A stretch of 64,000 nucleotides of DNA from contig NZ_CP021850.1 of assembly GCF_002896855.1 (NCBI RefSeq), forward strand, positions 955,665 through 1,019,664, read 5' to 3'. Below, piece by piece: positions 8,683-18,983 of the stretch. This DNA comes from Clostridium thermosuccinogenes (GTDB lineage: Bacteria; Bacillota; Clostridia; Acetivibrionales; DSM-5807). The notes under the pieces are model-generated. The model searched no databases and had not been told where the DNA came from. It worked only from the letters and a program-made list of their open reading frames with translations. The position numbers were made by a program, and so were the translations under genes. Numbering within the stretch: the stretch's first letter is position 1; each line of letters begins with the position of its first letter.

Positions 8683-9492
8683 ATGAGGAAAAAACTAGTT
8701 ATGTTTTTAACGATTGCAGTGATCGCAGGAATATTGATTTCCGGATGCACCTCAGCCAACAGTGGATCCGGTAAAGATGAATCATGGGAGTACATAAAAA
8801 ATAAGGGAGAGTTCATAGTAGGCTTGGATGATGCTTTTCCGCCGATGGGTTTTAAAGATGAAAACGGAGAAATAGTGGGCTTTGATATTGACCTTGCCCG
8901 GGAAGCTGCGAAAATACTCGGCGTAGAAGTGAAGTTCCAGCCGGTTATATGGGAAAACATAGCATCAGAGCTCAGCAATAAAAATGTGGATGTTATCTGG
9001 AACGGGCTTTCGGTAAAGGAAGAAAGAAAAAAGAACATGCTGTTCACAGATCCTTACATGGAAGACCGTCAGATGATCGTAGTGGCCAAAGGCTCCAGCA
9101 TTAAAGGAAAGGCAGACCTGGCAGGTAAAACCGTCGGACTTCAGGCCGGCAGCAGCAGTGAGGATGCTTTGAATGCCGACACAAAGACAAAGGAATCCCT
9201 GAAGGAGATTGTGCCTTACACGAGCAATGACCAGGCATTGATGGACCTTAAAAACGGCAGAGTGGATGCGGTCGTGGTGGATGAGGTTGTCGGCAGGTAC
9301 TACATTTCCAAGTATATGGATGACTATACTATACTCGAGGATCATTTCGGAGTCGAAGATTTTGCGGTAGGCCTAAGAAAAGGAGATAAGGCTTTTGCCG
9401 CAGAACTGAACAAAGCGCTTAAGCAGCTGAAGGAAAACGGCAAAGCTGAAGAAATATCAATCAAATGGTTTGGAGAAAACGTAATAAAGTAA
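8683..9492 (+). CDS. Polar amino acid ABC transporter, substrate-binding lipoprotein
   Basis: This 269-residue family-3 solute-binding protein has a lipoprotein signal: a Lys-rich start, a hydrophobic stretch and a lipobox ISGC (Cys near residue 22). The mature part has the family pattern, with GLDDAFPPMGFKDENGEIVGFDIDLA, then WNGLSVKEER and AVVVDEVVGRYY. It would capture an amino acid outside the membrane for the permease and ATPase encoded downstream. The ligand cannot be assigned by eye; cystine, glutamine or basic amino acids are all possible. A 240-base spacer with a hairpin separates it from the permease gene. Confidence 0.9.
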   Translation: MRKKLVMFLTIAVIAGILISGCTSANSGSGKDESWEYIKNKGEFIVGLDDAFPPMGFKDENGEIVGFDIDLAREAAKILGVEVKFQPVIWENIASELSNKNVDVIWNGLSVKEERKKNMLFTDPYMEDRQMIVVAKGSSIKGKADLAGKTVGLQAGSSSEDALNADTKTKESLKEIVPYTSNDQALMDLKNGRVDAVVVDEVVGRYYISKYMDDYTILEDHFGVEDFAVGLRKGDKAFAAELNKALKQLKENGKAEEISIKWFGENVIK

Positions 9493-9681
9493 TATAAGGG
9501 CTTTAATATTAGTTTAATTTGTTGTGTGCTGGCTAATTTGAGATAGCTCTCTAACTCAGAACTTTGCTATCGAAATGGCTGGCACAATGAGTTAACTTAT
9601 ATTCTAATTTTATTTAGTATTTTATAAGAAAAATAATATTCGATATAGCATTTATTAAAATAATATTTTAAAATAGTAAAC

Positions 9682-9718
9682 AGGCTGATGGCGAGTGGTC
9701 ACTAGCCTATATTTTTTT
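9682..9718 (+). terminator. Weak terminator or attenuator between binding protein and permease
   Basis: AGGCT (9682-9686) pairs with AGCCT (9704-9708), with AGTG/CACT inside, followed by a run of T residues at 9712-9718. The stem is short, so read-through is likely; it would keep permease expression below that of the binding protein. Confidence 0.45.
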
Positions 9719-9735
9719 GAATGAGGGAGAACCGG

Positions 9736-10377
9736 ATGCAATATTTGATAAATATTACGAGAGCTATTCTGGAAGGCAGCTTAGTAACGGTTAAGCTTTT
9801 TTTCATCACCCTTGTCTTCTCCATACCATTAGGGCTTCTGGTAGCCTTGATACGGGTTTCGAATCAAAAACTGGTGAAGTATATAACGGATGTATATATA
9901 TGGCTGGCTAGAGGGACTCCCCTTTTGCTGCAGATATTCTTTGTCTATTATGGCCTGCCCAGCTTCGGGATAGTCCTGGACAGGTTCCCTGCTGCAATTT
10001 TCGCCTTTATCCTTAACTATACGGCATACTTTGCCGAGATTTTCAGGGCGGGGATACAGTCCATAGACAAAGGACAGTATGAAGGGGCCGATGTTTTGGG
10101 CATGACCTATTGGCAGACCATGTTGCGCATCATCCTGCCTCAGATGACGAAACGCGTCCTGCCTCCGGTGAGCAATGAGGTAATAACCCTTGTCAAAGAC
10201 ACTGCCCTTGTTAATGCCATAGGGCTTGTGGATCTTCTCAGGGCTGCCAATATTGCGGTGGTGCGGGACTTCAACATACTTCCCTTTGGTATTGCAGCAG
10301 TATTCTACCTGCTGATGACCCTGGTGCTCACCAGAATTTTTGGCAAGCTGGAACAAAAATTCGCTCTGCATGAATAG
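9736..10377 (+). CDS. Polar amino acid ABC transporter permease
   Basis: This 213-residue permease of the HisMQ/GlnP type spans the membrane several times. It contains the family motif around TPLLLQIFFVYYGLP and the EAA-type loop (QYEGADVLGMTYWQTMLRI) that docks on the ATPase. ATG 9736 was preferred over the ATG at 9721 because GAGGGAG at 9723-9729 is correctly placed only for the former. It is the only permease in the operon, so the transporter would use a homodimer. The ATPase gene starts 12 bases after its stop. Confidence 0.9.
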   Translation: MQYLINITRAILEGSLVTVKLFFITLVFSIPLGLLVALIRVSNQKLVKYITDVYIWLARGTPLLLQIFFVYYGLPSFGIVLDRFPAAIFAFILNYTAYFAEIFRAGIQSIDKGQYEGADVLGMTYWQTMLRIILPQMTKRVLPPVSNEVITLVKDTALVNAIGLVDLLRAANIAVVRDFNILPFGIAAVFYLLMTLVLTRIFGKLEQKFALHE

Positions 10378-10389
10378 GAGATCTATGGT

Positions 10390-11154
10390 ATGAATATGAT
10401 TAGAGCCTTGAACATATATAAGAGATTCAAAAACCTGGAAGTACTGAAAGGTATATCCCTTGAAGTTGAAAAAGGTGAGGTTGTGGCTATTATAGGTCCT
10501 TCCGGATCAGGCAAGAGCACATTTCTCCGGTGCATTGACCGTCTGGAGATAATAGATGGGGGAAGCATAGAGATAGAAGGAGAGGCCATGGTAACTATGG
10601 ATAGCTCCGGAAAAAGCCGTTATGCAAAGGAAAGCGACATCAGGAGAATACGCAAAAAGATGGGCATGGTATTCCAGAGCTTCAACCTGTTTCCGCACCG
10701 CACCGTGCTGGGCAATATCATAGAAGCCCCGATCATAGTAAATGGTGAAAAAAAGGAGGAAGCCATACGGAAGGCTGAAATGCTTCTTCGCAAGGTGGGG
10801 CTTATAGATAAGAAAGACTGTTACCCTTCCCAGCTTTCCGGAGGACAAAAGCAGCGTGTTGCAATAGCCCGAGCTCTGGCTATGAATCCCGATATCATGC
10901 TTTTCGACGAACCTACATCAGCCTTAGACCCTGAGCTTACCGGTGAGGTGCTGAAGGTGATGAGGGATTTGGCCCAGGAGCATATGACCATGCTGGTGGT
11001 GACTCATGAGATGGGTTTTGCCAGAGAAGTGGCCGATAGGGTTGTGTTTATGGATAACGGAGAAATCATCGAGGAAGGCAAACCGGAAGAAATTTTTCAA
11101 AATCCGAGGCATGAGAGGACCAAAGCCTTTTTAAGCCAGGTGCTGCAGTTGTAA
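10390..11154 (+). CDS. Polar amino acid ABC transporter ATP-binding protein
   Basis: This 254-residue cytoplasmic ATPase of the GlnQ/HisP group powers the importer. It shows Walker [10 protein letters not shown] near residue 37, the Q-loop in [11 protein letters not shown], the signature LSGGQKQR, Walker [14 protein letters not shown] and the H-loop VVTHEMGFA. The start at 10390 follows TAGGAG at a suitable distance. It is the last gene of the first importer operon. Confidence 0.95.
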   Translation: MNMIRALNIYKRFKNLEVLKGISLEVEKGEVVAIIGPSGSGKSTFLRCIDRLEIIDGGSIEIEGEAMVTMDSSGKSRYAKESDIRRIRKKMGMVFQSFNLFPHRTVLGNIIEAPIIVNGEKKEEAIRKAEMLLRKVGLIDKKDCYPSQLSGGQKQRVAIARALAMNPDIMLFDEPTSALDPELTGEVLKVMRDLAQEHMTMLVVTHEMGFAREVADRVVFMDNGEIIEEGKPEEIFQNPRHERTKAFLSQVLQL

Positions 11155-11472
11155 ATAAGCAGAGGATGGCAGTGGTAAAAGGATTATAATAGGTAGGCAG
11201 CCTGTCATTCAGTTTGCCATCCGGGTGAATGCCCCGAAAAAGCCATTTTGACGGTTCAAAACCGCCAAAGCAATGTGGAAGTACACCGGGAGCAGGTTAT
11301 TTCCCGGCTCTGCACTCATGCTGCATGCATTTTCAGGGGAAGATATTGCCGGGATTCAGGCTATGTGGTAGAATTTTCTTGTATTTGTTGGAATGCCTGT
11401 GTGAGGGTTAAGCAAGGTGTTCTTGTATCTATTTGAATGGCAAGGCTATAAAGGAAGAAGGAGTGCATTTAA
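11155..11472. other. Intergenic region, no gene seen
   Basis: About 318 bases follow the ATPase gene. A small inverted repeat CATTCA/TGAATG near 11203-11228 is the only structure noticed. Two short overlapping open frames here lack ribosome binding sites and protein-like composition. An AAGGAG just before 11473 belongs to the next gene. Confidence 0.4.
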
Positions 11473-11850
11473 ATGTTCGAAGCTTTAAAAGGTCTTAATT
11501 TTACAGACCCGGGATTTTTGATTCCCCTGGTGGTAGTGGCGGTTGTTTTGCTGATTGTTGTAAGTGTGGCTAAAAAACTGATAAAGCTGGCTATTTTTAT
11601 ATGCATTGCAATATTGGCCATAACTGTATATTTGAACATGCCATCCTTTAAGATTGAAGACTCAAAGGCAGTTTTAAAGATCCAGGGCAATGAGTATACT
11701 CTGGATGCCAAAGATATAAAAATAGAGAGTGAGAAGCAGGGCGATTCTGACAAGGTATTTCTTGTTTCCGGTTCCACCAGGATTGAACTGCCTTTTAGCA
11801 AGGAGTTTGCCGAAAAATTCATAATGGATAAATTGAAAGAGCGTCGTTAG
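11473..11850 (+). CDS. Hypothetical membrane protein, 125 residues
   Basis: I do not recognise the family. The protein has two adjacent hydrophobic helices (about residues 15-31 and 34-53), joined by a short basic turn, then a polar C-terminal domain of about 70 residues rich in charged residues that could fold outside the membrane. Ribosome binding site AAGGAGTG precedes the ATG. Its stop codon lies inside a terminator hairpin, so it forms a single-gene unit between the first importer and isocitrate dehydrogenase. Confidence 0.75.
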   Translation: MFEALKGLNFTDPGFLIPLVVVAVVLLIVVSVAKKLIKLAIFICIAILAITVYLNMPSFKIEDSKAVLKIQGNEYTLDAKDIKIESEKQGDSDKVFLVSGSTRIELPFSKEFAEKFIMDKLKERR

Positions 11851-11864
11851 AGGCTCTTTATTTT
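11836..11864 (+). terminator. Terminator overlapping the end of the 11473 gene
   Basis: AAAGAGC (11836-11842) pairs perfectly with GCTCTTT (11853-11859), followed by T-rich sequence. The stem includes the last codons of the gene, a compact arrangement. Confidence 0.65.
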
Positions 11865-11900
11865 GATTTATTGCGGCTTTGTCAATCCACATCAATATTG

Positions 11901-11930
11901 TTGACGATATCCCATACTTTGTTGTATTAT
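11901..11930 (+). promoter_or_regulatory. Putative icd promoter
   Basis: TTGACG at 11901-11906 and TATTAT at 11925-11930 are spaced by 18 bases. An inverted repeat TTGTT/AACAA (about 11920-11935) overlaps the -10 region and could be an operator. Confidence 0.5.
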
Positions 11931-11996
11931 TAACAATAATAATCCGGATAAAATTTCTATCAATTCTTAAAATTTGGTTATAAAGGAGCAGGACAT

Positions 11997-13205
11997 ATGG
12001 AAAAAATCAAAATGCGAGTTCCGCTGGTGGAGATGGACGGGGATGAAATGACCCGGATCATCTGGAAGATGATAAAGGATATTTTGCTTATACCTTATAT
12101 AGAGCTTAATACGGAGTATTATGATCTCGGGCTTGTAAAAAGGAATGAGACCGATGATCAGATAACCGTAGATGCAGCTTTGGCGACAAAGAAATATGGT
12201 GTGGCTGTGAAATGTGCCACCATTACCCCAAATGCGCAAAGGGTGGAGGAATATGGCTTAAAGCAGATGTGGAAAAGCCCCAATGCAACCATCAGAGCCA
12301 TGCTCGACGGCACGGTTTTCAGGGCTCCCATAATCGTAAACAGCATAAAACCCTTTGTAAAGACGTGGAAGAAACCCATCACCATAGCAAGGCATGCTTA
12401 CGGGGATGTTTATAAAAATGTTGAGTACCGTGTGGAAGGTGCCGGAAAAGCGGAGTTGGTTTTCACATCGGAAAGCGGAGAAACAGCAAGGCAGACTATT
12501 TTCGATTTTAAAGGGCCTGGAGTAATTCAGGGTATACATAATACCGACAAGTCAATAGAGAGTTTTGCCAGAGCTTGTTTCAATTATGCCCTGGATGTAA
12601 AACAGGATCTTTGGTTTGCCACTAAGGATACGATATCCAAGACCTATGACCACAGGTTCAAAGATATTTTCCAGGAAATTTTCGATTCGGAATACAAGGA
12701 TAAATTCAATGCAGCAGGGATAGAGTACTTCTATACGCTGATAGATGATGCCGTAGCCCGCATAATCAGATCTGAAGGCGGCATGATTTGGGCATGCAAG
12801 AATTATGACGGTGATGTAATGTCCGATATGGTAGCCACCGCTTTCGGAAGCCTTGCCATGATGACTTCTGTATTGGTTTCTCCTGAAGGCTATTATGAGT
12901 ATGAGGCTGCTCATGGTACTGTTACACGGCACTATTACAAGTACTTAAAAGGCGAGCAAACATCCACCAACCCTATGGCCACATTGTTTGCCTGGACAGG
13001 GGCTTTGAGAAAGCGTGGAGAACTGGATGGCCTGAAGGACCTTGTAGAGTTTGCAGACAAGCTGGAGGCCGCTTCCATCAATACTATTGAAGCTGGAGTA
13101 ATGACCGGGGACTTGGCCGGACTTTCCGAATTAGAGAACAAAAAGATAGTCAATACCGAAGACTTTTTAAAGGAAATTGCAAAGAATTTGGAGCAAACCC
13201 TTTGA
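11997..13205 (+). CDS. icd: NADP-dependent isocitrate dehydrogenase
   Basis: This 402-residue enzyme oxidises isocitrate to 2-oxoglutarate, supplying the glutamate precursor and NADPH. It belongs to the homodimeric subgroup related to eukaryotic cytosolic enzymes: [11 protein letters not shown] near the N terminus, [29 protein letters not shown] in the substrate site, KYFDG-like region replaced by the [12 protein letters not shown] metal-binding segment, and [13 protein letters not shown] near the C terminus. The adjacency to two amino acid importers may reflect nitrogen metabolism, but it has its own promoter and terminator. ATG 11997 follows AAAGGAG. Confidence 0.95.
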   Translation: MEKIKMRVPLVEMDGDEMTRIIWKMIKDILLIPYIELNTEYYDLGLVKRNETDDQITVDAALATKKYGVAVKCATITPNAQRVEEYGLKQMWKSPNATIRAMLDGTVFRAPIIVNSIKPFVKTWKKPITIARHAYGDVYKNVEYRVEGAGKAELVFTSESGETARQTIFDFKGPGVIQGIHNTDKSIESFARACFNYALDVKQDLWFATKDTISKTYDHRFKDIFQEIFDSEYKDKFNAAGIEYFYTLIDDAVARIIRSEGGMIWACKNYDGDVMSDMVATAFGSLAMMTSVLVSPEGYYEYEAAHGTVTRHYYKYLKGEQTSTNPMATLFAWTGALRKRGELDGLKDLVEFADKLEAASINTIEAGVMTGDLAGLSELENKKIVNTEDFLKEIAKNLEQTL

Positions 13206-13227
13206 TAGGGAGCGCTGAAGATGGTAC

Positions 13228-13273
13228 GGGGCTTTTCTGCAAGAGATGACGGCAGAAAAGCCCCATACTTTTT
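13228..13273 (+). terminator. Strong terminator after icd
   Basis: A 13-bp perfect stem (13228-13240 with 13252-13264; GGGGCTTTTCTGC side first) is followed by a short T-run at 13269-13273. Confidence 0.8.
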
Positions 13274-13389
13274 GGGAAGATAATGGCTATGTTATGCAAT
13301 TATATGCAATTTCTTGGATGCTATCTGTGTATAGAAAAGGCTCGAATAAAAAATAATAATAATTTACCCCGATTATCAATAAAAATATA

Positions 13390-13418
13390 TTGTATATTTA
13401 TACATAATAAATTATAAT
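13390..13418 (+). promoter_or_regulatory. Promoter of the second amino acid importer
   Basis: TTGTAT (13390-13395) and TATAAT (13413-13418) are spaced by 17 bases, about 40 bases before the lipoprotein gene. The surroundings are very AT-rich. Confidence 0.55.
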
Positions 13419-13457
13419 ATCACTTGTACTAAACATAAATAACGGAGATGAGGCAAA

Positions 13458-14192
13458 ATGAAAAAAGTAACAGCGCTTTGCTTAATGTTGATTATGGCAG
13501 TATCCCTGCTGGCAGGTTGTGGCACGGAAAGCAACAAGATTGTAATGGCAACCAATGCTCAGTTCCCACCTTTTGAATATAAGGATGGTTCTGAGATTGT
13601 AGGCATTGATGTCGAAATAGCCAAGGAGATAGCCAAAGATCTCGGAAAAGAACTTAAGATTGATGATATGGAATTTGAAGCAATAATAACAGCAGTATCC
13701 AGCGGTAAAGCAGATATGGGTATTGCTGGTATGTCGGTTGATGAAGAACGTCTTAAGAATGTTGACTTTTCCGACACCTATTTTGATGCTAGCCAGGTGG
13801 TAATTGTAAAGAAAGGAAGCGACATAACGGTGGATAATCTGGACGGTCTCACGATAGGTGTACAGAGTGGGACAACCGGAGATGATTATGTGGTAGAAAA
13901 CCTTACGTCATCCAAGGTAAGCAGATTTGCATCAGCAATTGACGCAGTAATGGCTCTGAAAAGCGACAAAATCGATGCCGTAATAATTGACAGCTTTACT
14001 GCTAATGCACTGCAGAAGGAAAATGCTGACGCTGTAACCATCCTGGATAAAGAGCTTACATCAGAAAAATATGCGATTGCAGTAAAGAAGGGCAATAAGA
14101 AGCTCCTCGAATCAATAAACAAGACACTGGCGAGGATAAAGGAAGACGGAAGCCTGGACAAGTTTATCAGTGAGCACATGTCGGAAGAGTAA
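13458..14192 (+). CDS. Polar amino acid ABC transporter, substrate-binding lipoprotein (second system)
   Basis: This 244-residue family-3 binding protein has a lipoprotein signal with lipobox LAGC (Cys21). The mature domain shows ATNAQFPPFEYKDGSEIVGIDVEIAKEIA and GIAGMSVDEERLKNVDFSDTYF, typical of glutamine/arginine-type binding proteins. It would deliver its ligand to the permease at 14366. It is distinct from the first system in length and sequence, so the two importers likely have different ligands. A 170-base spacer with a strong hairpin follows. Confidence 0.9.
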   Translation: MKKVTALCLMLIMAVSLLAGCGTESNKIVMATNAQFPPFEYKDGSEIVGIDVEIAKEIAKDLGKELKIDDMEFEAIITAVSSGKADMGIAGMSVDEERLKNVDFSDTYFDASQVVIVKKGSDITVDNLDGLTIGVQSGTTGDDYVVENLTSSKVSRFASAIDAVMALKSDKIDAVIIDSFTANALQKENADAVTILDKELTSEKYAIAVKKGNKKLLESINKTLARIKEDGSLDKFISEHMSEE

Positions 14193-14317
14193 ATCCTGCA
14201 TGATATGAACGGTGGCCGGACTGGTCAAAAATTAATGGTTAAAGAATAAAGGTTATTTGAATGTATCAGTAGCAATTAGTTTTTGCAACTTAATTGACTT
14301 TAGCGTATACAGTATCT

Positions 14318-14347
14318 AATACGGCAGATATTATTATCTGCCGTATT
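14318..14347 (+). other. Strong hairpin between binding-protein and permease genes
   Basis: A 13-bp perfect stem (14318-14330 with 14335-14347) closes a 4-base loop TTAT. There is no T-run behind it, and the permease ribosome binding site starts only about 9 bases later. It probably stabilises the upstream mRNA 3' end or limits read-through rather than terminating fully. Confidence 0.6.
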
Positions 14348-14365
14348 TAAAGTATGGGGGATAAG

Positions 14366-15064
14366 ATGGGTTTTTTTGGAGAACTTCAAAGAAAGTTTAT
14401 TGATGATTTCATAGTAAAAGACAGATATATGGAGTTGGTTACCGGCCTTAGAAACACGGTCATAATCACCATATTTTCTCTCATATTGGGAGTTGCGATA
14501 GGACTCATCCTGGCGCTGTTTAAGATTGTGGCAAGGCAAAACAGGAAGTTCAAGGTGCTGGATATCATAGCCGATGTGTATATCACTGTTATTAGAGGCA
14601 CTCCGGTTGTCCTGCAGCTGATGATATGGTTTTATGTGGTGCTGTTTTTTGTCAGTGAGCCTATTCCTGTGGCTATTTTGGGTTTTGGTATAAACAGTGG
14701 TGCATATGTGGCCGAGATATTCCGGGCGGGTATACAATCTATTGATAAGGGACAAATGGAAGCAGGCCGCTCTCTGGGCCTTTCCTATTGGGCTACAATG
14801 CGCTACATCATACTGCCCCAGGCGTTTAAGAACGTGCTCCCTGCATTGGGAAATGAGTTCATAGCGCTGCTCAAGGAAACCTCCGTAGCAGGTTATATTT
14901 CGGTGCATGACCTCACCAGAGGAGCTTACAATATTCGAAATATGACATATGATTCATTTCTTCCGCTTATTGCTTCGGCAACGATATATCTGATAATGGT
15001 AATGATAATATCTTCATTGCTGTCTGTTCTTGAAAGGAGGTTGAGGCAGGGTGATAGAAGTTAA
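14366..15064 (+). CDS. Polar amino acid ABC transporter permease (second system)
   Basis: This 232-residue HisMQ-type permease has several membrane helices, the [14 protein letters not shown] motif and an EAA loop [20 protein letters not shown] for contact with the ATPase. ATG 14366 was chosen because GGGGGAT at 14356-14362 suits it; an in-frame ATG at 14354 would place the start inside that site. Its 3' end overlaps the ATPase gene by 14 bases, so the two are probably translationally coupled. Confidence 0.9.
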   Translation: MGFFGELQRKFIDDFIVKDRYMELVTGLRNTVIITIFSLILGVAIGLILALFKIVARQNRKFKVLDIIADVYITVIRGTPVVLQLMIWFYVVLFFVSEPIPVAILGFGINSGAYVAEIFRAGIQSIDKGQMEAGRSLGLSYWATMRYIILPQAFKNVLPALGNEFIALLKETSVAGYISVHDLTRGAYNIRNMTYDSFLPLIASATIYLIMVMIISSLLSVLERRLRQGDRS

Positions 15065-15773
15065 AAAACTCGTGAAGGATTTTGGAGGTCACAGGGTTTT
15101 GGATGGTATTGACCAGTCGGTAGAAAAAGGGGAGAAAATAGTTGTTATAGGTCCTTCCGGTTCAGGAAAAAGCACATTTTTAAGGTGCCTCAATCTGCTG
15201 GAAACTCCCACAAGCGGAGAAATCCTCTTTGAAGGTGAGAATATTACCGATCCAAAGGTTGATATAAATAGAGTTCGCAGAAAAATGGGAATGGTGTTTC
15301 AGCATTTCAACCTGTTTCCGCATATGAGTGTTATGGACAATATAATTTTTGCCCCTACTCATCTTAAGCTGATGAGCAAGGACGAAGCCCAGGCGAAAGC
15401 GGAAGCCTTGCTGAAACGTGTAGGTTTGCAGGATAAAGCCAAAGCTTATCCAAATCAGCTGTCGGGTGGACAGAAGCAGAGGATTGCCATAGTCAGAGCC
15501 CTTGCCATGTCACCGGATTTAATGCTTTTTGACGAGCCTACTTCAGCTCTCGACCCGGAAATGGTCGGGGAGGTTCTGGAGGTTATGAAGGAGCTGGCGC
15601 AAGAGGGCATGACTATGATCGTCGTCACCCATGAAATGGGGTTTGCCAAAGAAGTGGGAACCCGGGTATTGTTCATGGATGAGGGTAAAATCGTTGAAGA
15701 TGCGCCGCCGGAGGAGCTGTTTGGAAATCCTAGAACCGAAAGGGCAAAAGAGTTTTTGAGCAAGGTTCTGTAA
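15051..15773 (+). CDS. Polar amino acid ABC transporter ATP-binding protein (second system)
   Basis: This 240-residue GlnQ-type ATPase has Walker [11 protein letters not shown]-loop [11 protein letters not shown], signature LSGGQKQR, Walker [14 protein letters not shown] and the VVTHEMGFA switch. It starts with GTG at 15051, preceded by AAAGGAGG at 15036-15043, inside the end of the permease gene. It closely resembles the ATPase at 10390, as expected of paralogous importers. Confidence 0.95.
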   Translation: MIEVKKLVKDFGGHRVLDGIDQSVEKGEKIVVIGPSGSGKSTFLRCLNLLETPTSGEILFEGENITDPKVDINRVRRKMGMVFQHFNLFPHMSVMDNIIFAPTHLKLMSKDEAQAKAEALLKRVGLQDKAKAYPNQLSGGQKQRIAIVRALAMSPDLMLFDEPTSALDPEMVGEVLEVMKELAQEGMTMIVVTHEMGFAKEVGTRVLFMDEGKIVEDAPPEELFGNPRTERAKEFLSKVL

Positions 15774-15842
15774 TGCTGATGCTTGTAATATATGCATCTT
15801 TTATAATCGGATTAGAATGCTGAAAGAGAGTGAAGTGCTTAG

Positions 15843-15878
15843 ACGGCCGGACTATTATTTTCCGGCCGTTGTATTTTT
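15843..15878 (+). terminator. Terminator of the second importer operon
   Basis: ACGGCCGG (15843-15850) pairs perfectly with CCGGCCGT (15862-15869), followed by GTATTTTT. Confidence 0.8.
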
Positions 15879-16114
15879 CTCTAAAGCATATTAAAATGAC
15901 AATAATAAAAGATAATGACAGCATATGAATGCAAAATTAAAGTCTTATGCTTTCTAAGAAAAATAACTGACTTTCATGCTCTTTTGCAGGCTTGCTATTT
16001 AACGTGTTTTATCATATAAATATCATTATTATCAGCAAAGCTATCAAGAAATATCGTGGGTATATTTCCAGCTTTTTGCCGATAAGGTTCATTATATGTA
16101 TTTTGGAGGAATAT

Positions 16115-17533
16115 ATGAAAATTTTGATTATAGGTGATGGGAAAGTCGGATATAGTCTTGCCGAGAACCTATCAAAGGAGGATAATGACGTTACAATTAT
16201 TGATAAGAATGCCGAAGCCTTAAAAAAGGCGGAAGAGAATCTTGACGTCATGTGCATAAAAGGAAATGGTATAAGTGTAAACACTCTTCTGGAGGCAGGA
16301 GTGGATGATACTGATCTCCTTATTGCGGTGACAGCCAGCGATGAGCTCAACATGGTATGCTGCCTTACGGGCAAAAAGCTGGGAGCTGCCAGGACGATAG
16401 CCAGGATAAGGGATCATGAATATGCCAGCGAGCTTGCACTCCTCAAGGAGAGAATAGGTCTTGACATGGTTATAAATCCTGAGCAAGCTGCCGCTGACGA
16501 AATAGCCCGCATATTCAGGTATCCGTCGGCCATCAGTGTCGACAGCTTTTCCAGAAGAAAAGTCGATATGGTGGAAGTAAAGATTACAAGCGATACACCG
16601 GCTGTGGGTCTCAAGCTTAAGGATCTGCCCTCAAAAGTTGCCGGCTCGATACTCATATGCGCGGTAGTGAGAAATGATGAGGTTTTCATTCCCAATGGAG
16701 ATTTCAGAATAGAAAACGATGATATCCTATGTATCATAGGAAAACCGTCTAATGTGTATGGCTTTTATAAATATCTGGGGAAATGCACCCAGAAGATAAA
16801 AAATGTCATGATGGTAGGTGGCGGACGTATAGCTTACTATCTGGCCAATTTATTGAAGGAAATGGATATCAGGGTGAAGGTAATTGAAAGCGACAGGGAA
16901 AGATGTGAGGAGCTGTCCGAACTGCTGCCGGATACCTTGATAATCCATGGCGACGGCACTGAAGAAGACCTGCTGAAATCGGAGAATATCGGTGAAATGG
17001 GTGGTTTTATAGCAATAACCGGAAGAGACGAGGATAATCTTATGTCTTCTCTTTTGGCAAAGCAGTACGGGGTTCAGACGGTTGTAACCAAGATAACAAG
17101 AATGAATTACTCCTCAATACTGAAAACTCTCCATCTGGATAATATTGTAAGCCCAAAACATATTACGGCAGATATCATCCTAAGATATGTAAGGTCTCTA
17201 AAGAACGCCAGAGGAAGCAAGATAGAATCCCTGCACAGAATAATAAACGGACAGGCGGAGATTGTGGAGTTTATTGCTAACGATTCCACAAGCTATTTAA
17301 ACATCCCGTTAAAGGACATCAAATTTGCAAGGGACACATTGATTGCGGTCATAGTCAGAAAAAATGAGATTATCATACCCCATGGTAATGATGTCATCAA
17401 AAAGGACGACAGAGTTATTATAGTAACAAAAAATAAAGCGGTATTGGATTTGAACCAATTAGCTTCAACAGGAGGTTTACAGAATGAATTACAGAATAGT
17501 CTTAAGAACATTGGGCATACTCCTGTTGTGTGA
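16115..17533 (+). CDS. trkA: Trk potassium uptake regulator TrkA (tandem RCK)
   Basis: This 472-residue cytoplasmic protein has two RCK (TrkA-N plus TrkA-C) halves that gate the TrkH channel in response to nucleotides. Nucleotide-binding glycine motifs open each half: GDGKVG at about residue 7 and GGGRIA at about 234. ATG 16115 was chosen because GGAGGA lies just upstream; the frame is open for 41 further codons but these look non-coding. Its last 50 bases overlap the start of trkH, indicating coupling. Confidence 0.95.
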   Translation: MKILIIGDGKVGYSLAENLSKEDNDVTIIDKNAEALKKAEENLDVMCIKGNGISVNTLLEAGVDDTDLLIAVTASDELNMVCCLTGKKLGAARTIARIRDHEYASELALLKERIGLDMVINPEQAAADEIARIFRYPSAISVDSFSRRKVDMVEVKITSDTPAVGLKLKDLPSKVAGSILICAVVRNDEVFIPNGDFRIENDDILCIIGKPSNVYGFYKYLGKCTQKIKNVMMVGGGRIAYYLANLLKEMDIRVKVIESDRERCEELSELLPDTLIIHGDGTEEDLLKSENIGEMGGFIAITGRDEDNLMSSLLAKQYGVQTVVTKITRMNYSSILKTLHLDNIVSPKHITADIILRYVRSLKNARGSKIESLHRIINGQAEIVEFIANDSTSYLNIPLKDIKFARDTLIAVIVRKNEIIIPHGNDVIKKDDRVIIVTKNKAVLDLNQLASTGGLQNELQNSLKNIGHTPVV

Positions 17534-18935
17534 GGCGGCAGCTATGCTGCCGTCACTGGTGACTGCCATTTACTACCGGGGTAACGATATTGGTGCTTTT
17601 GCTGTAACCATATTACTTTTACTGCTTTTTGGAGTATCCATGGTAAAAGTCAAGCCAAAAGTGAAAGAGATATATGCACGGGATGGTTTTGCAATTGTCG
17701 GCATAGGTTGGATACTGATATCGGTATTTGGCGCCATGCCCTTTTATTTCAGCGGCGCGATCCCAACAGTGATAGATAGTTTTTTTGAATCAGTTTCAGG
17801 ATTTACGACCACGGGAGCGACTATCCTAAAGCAGGTTGAAGACCTGCCCAGGGGCATTTTATTTTGGAGAAGCTTTACCCACTGGATAGGCGGAATGGGT
17901 GTGCTGGTGCTGACTCTCGCCATTTTGCCATCGGTAGGAGCACGCACTTTGCATATTATGAAAGCTGAAAGCCCGGGCCCTGCTCCTGGAAAGCTTGTTC
18001 CCAGGATTGGACAAACTGCTAAGATTCTGTATGCTATATACTCCTTGATGACTATTGTACTGGCCATACTGCTCTTACTGGCGGGCATGCCTTTGTATGA
18101 TTCTCTGATACATGCCTTCGGTACGGCAGGTACCGGTGGTTTTTCCATCAAAAATACCAGTATTGGGGCTTATAATAATATATATATTGATGTAATAATC
18201 ACAATCTTCATGTTGATGTCCGGAGTGAATTTCTCGGTTTACTACTTTATATTTAAAGGCAGCCTGAAGGCGGCGTTGAAAAATGGAGAGCTGCTGCTCT
18301 ATTTAGGAATAGCTGCGGTTTCAACGGTCTTTATTGCAATAAATATACATGGCAGCATGTTTGACTCAGTAGGTCAGTCATTGAGACATGCAGCCTTTCA
18401 GGTATCCTCCATTCTTACCACTACAGGATACAGCACCACTGATTTTAACCAGTGGCCAGAACTTAGCAAAATGATACTTTTAGTTTTGATGTTTATAGGA
18501 GGTTGTGCCGGTTCCACTGCCGGTGGAATCAAAAATATAAGGCTCCTGATATTGGGTAAGACCATAAAAAGGGAAATGGTAAGGATTGTGCATCCTAAAG
18601 CAGTCTATACGATTAAGGTTGATGGGAAAGTGGTTGATGAAGAAACGGTATCCGGGGTAATGACCTTTTACTTTGCATTTATGGCTATATTCACAGTTTC
18701 CCTTATACTTGTTTCCATAGATGGAAAGGATATGGTGACTACCATTTCGAGCGTTGCCACATGTATAGGAAATGTCGGCCCTGGACTGGGTATGGTAGGT
18801 CCTTTGGGTAGCTTTGCGGATTATTCGGTTTTCAGCAAGATCGTTTTAAGCTTTTGCATGATTGTCGGAAGGCTTGAAATATTCCCGGTTTTGCTCTTAT
18901 TGATGCCGCATTTTTGGAAGAAAGTCAGTATTTGA
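17484..18935 (+). CDS. trkH: Trk potassium uptake channel TrkH
   Basis: This 483-residue membrane protein forms the K+ pathway of the Trk system. Four selectivity-filter loops are visible in order: SGFTTTGATIL, FGTAGTGGFS, LTTTGYSTTDF and CIGNVGPGLG. The long hydrophobic helices between them match the fourfold M1-P-M2 plan. AGGAGGT at 17469-17475 precedes ATG 17484, within the trkA coding region. Together with trkA it forms a two-gene operon. Confidence 0.95.
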   Translation: MNYRIVLRTLGILLLCEAAAMLPSLVTAIYYRGNDIGAFAVTILLLLLFGVSMVKVKPKVKEIYARDGFAIVGIGWILISVFGAMPFYFSGAIPTVIDSFFESVSGFTTTGATILKQVEDLPRGILFWRSFTHWIGGMGVLVLTLAILPSVGARTLHIMKAESPGPAPGKLVPRIGQTAKILYAIYSLMTIVLAILLLLAGMPLYDSLIHAFGTAGTGGFSIKNTSIGAYNNIYIDVIITIFMLMSGVNFSVYYFIFKGSLKAALKNGELLLYLGIAAVSTVFIAINIHGSMFDSVGQSLRHAAFQVSSILTTTGYSTTDFNQWPELSKMILLVLMFIGGCAGSTAGGIKNIRLLILGKTIKREMVRIVHPKAVYTIKVDGKVVDEETVSGVMTFYFAFMAIFTVSLILVSIDGKDMVTTISSVATCIGNVGPGLGMVGPLGSFADYSVFSKIVLSFCMIVGRLEIFPVLLLLMPHFWKKVSI

Positions 18936-18983
18936 CTAAGTTTGTGCCTATTTGGTGACATATGCAGAATGTGTGAAAAATTA

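Noticed and set aside
15879-16114. Possible riboswitch before trkA, as K+ genes are often controlled by cyclic di-AMP RNA elements
   Set aside because: The spacer is short and AT-rich, and no conserved element of that class could be recognised by eye.
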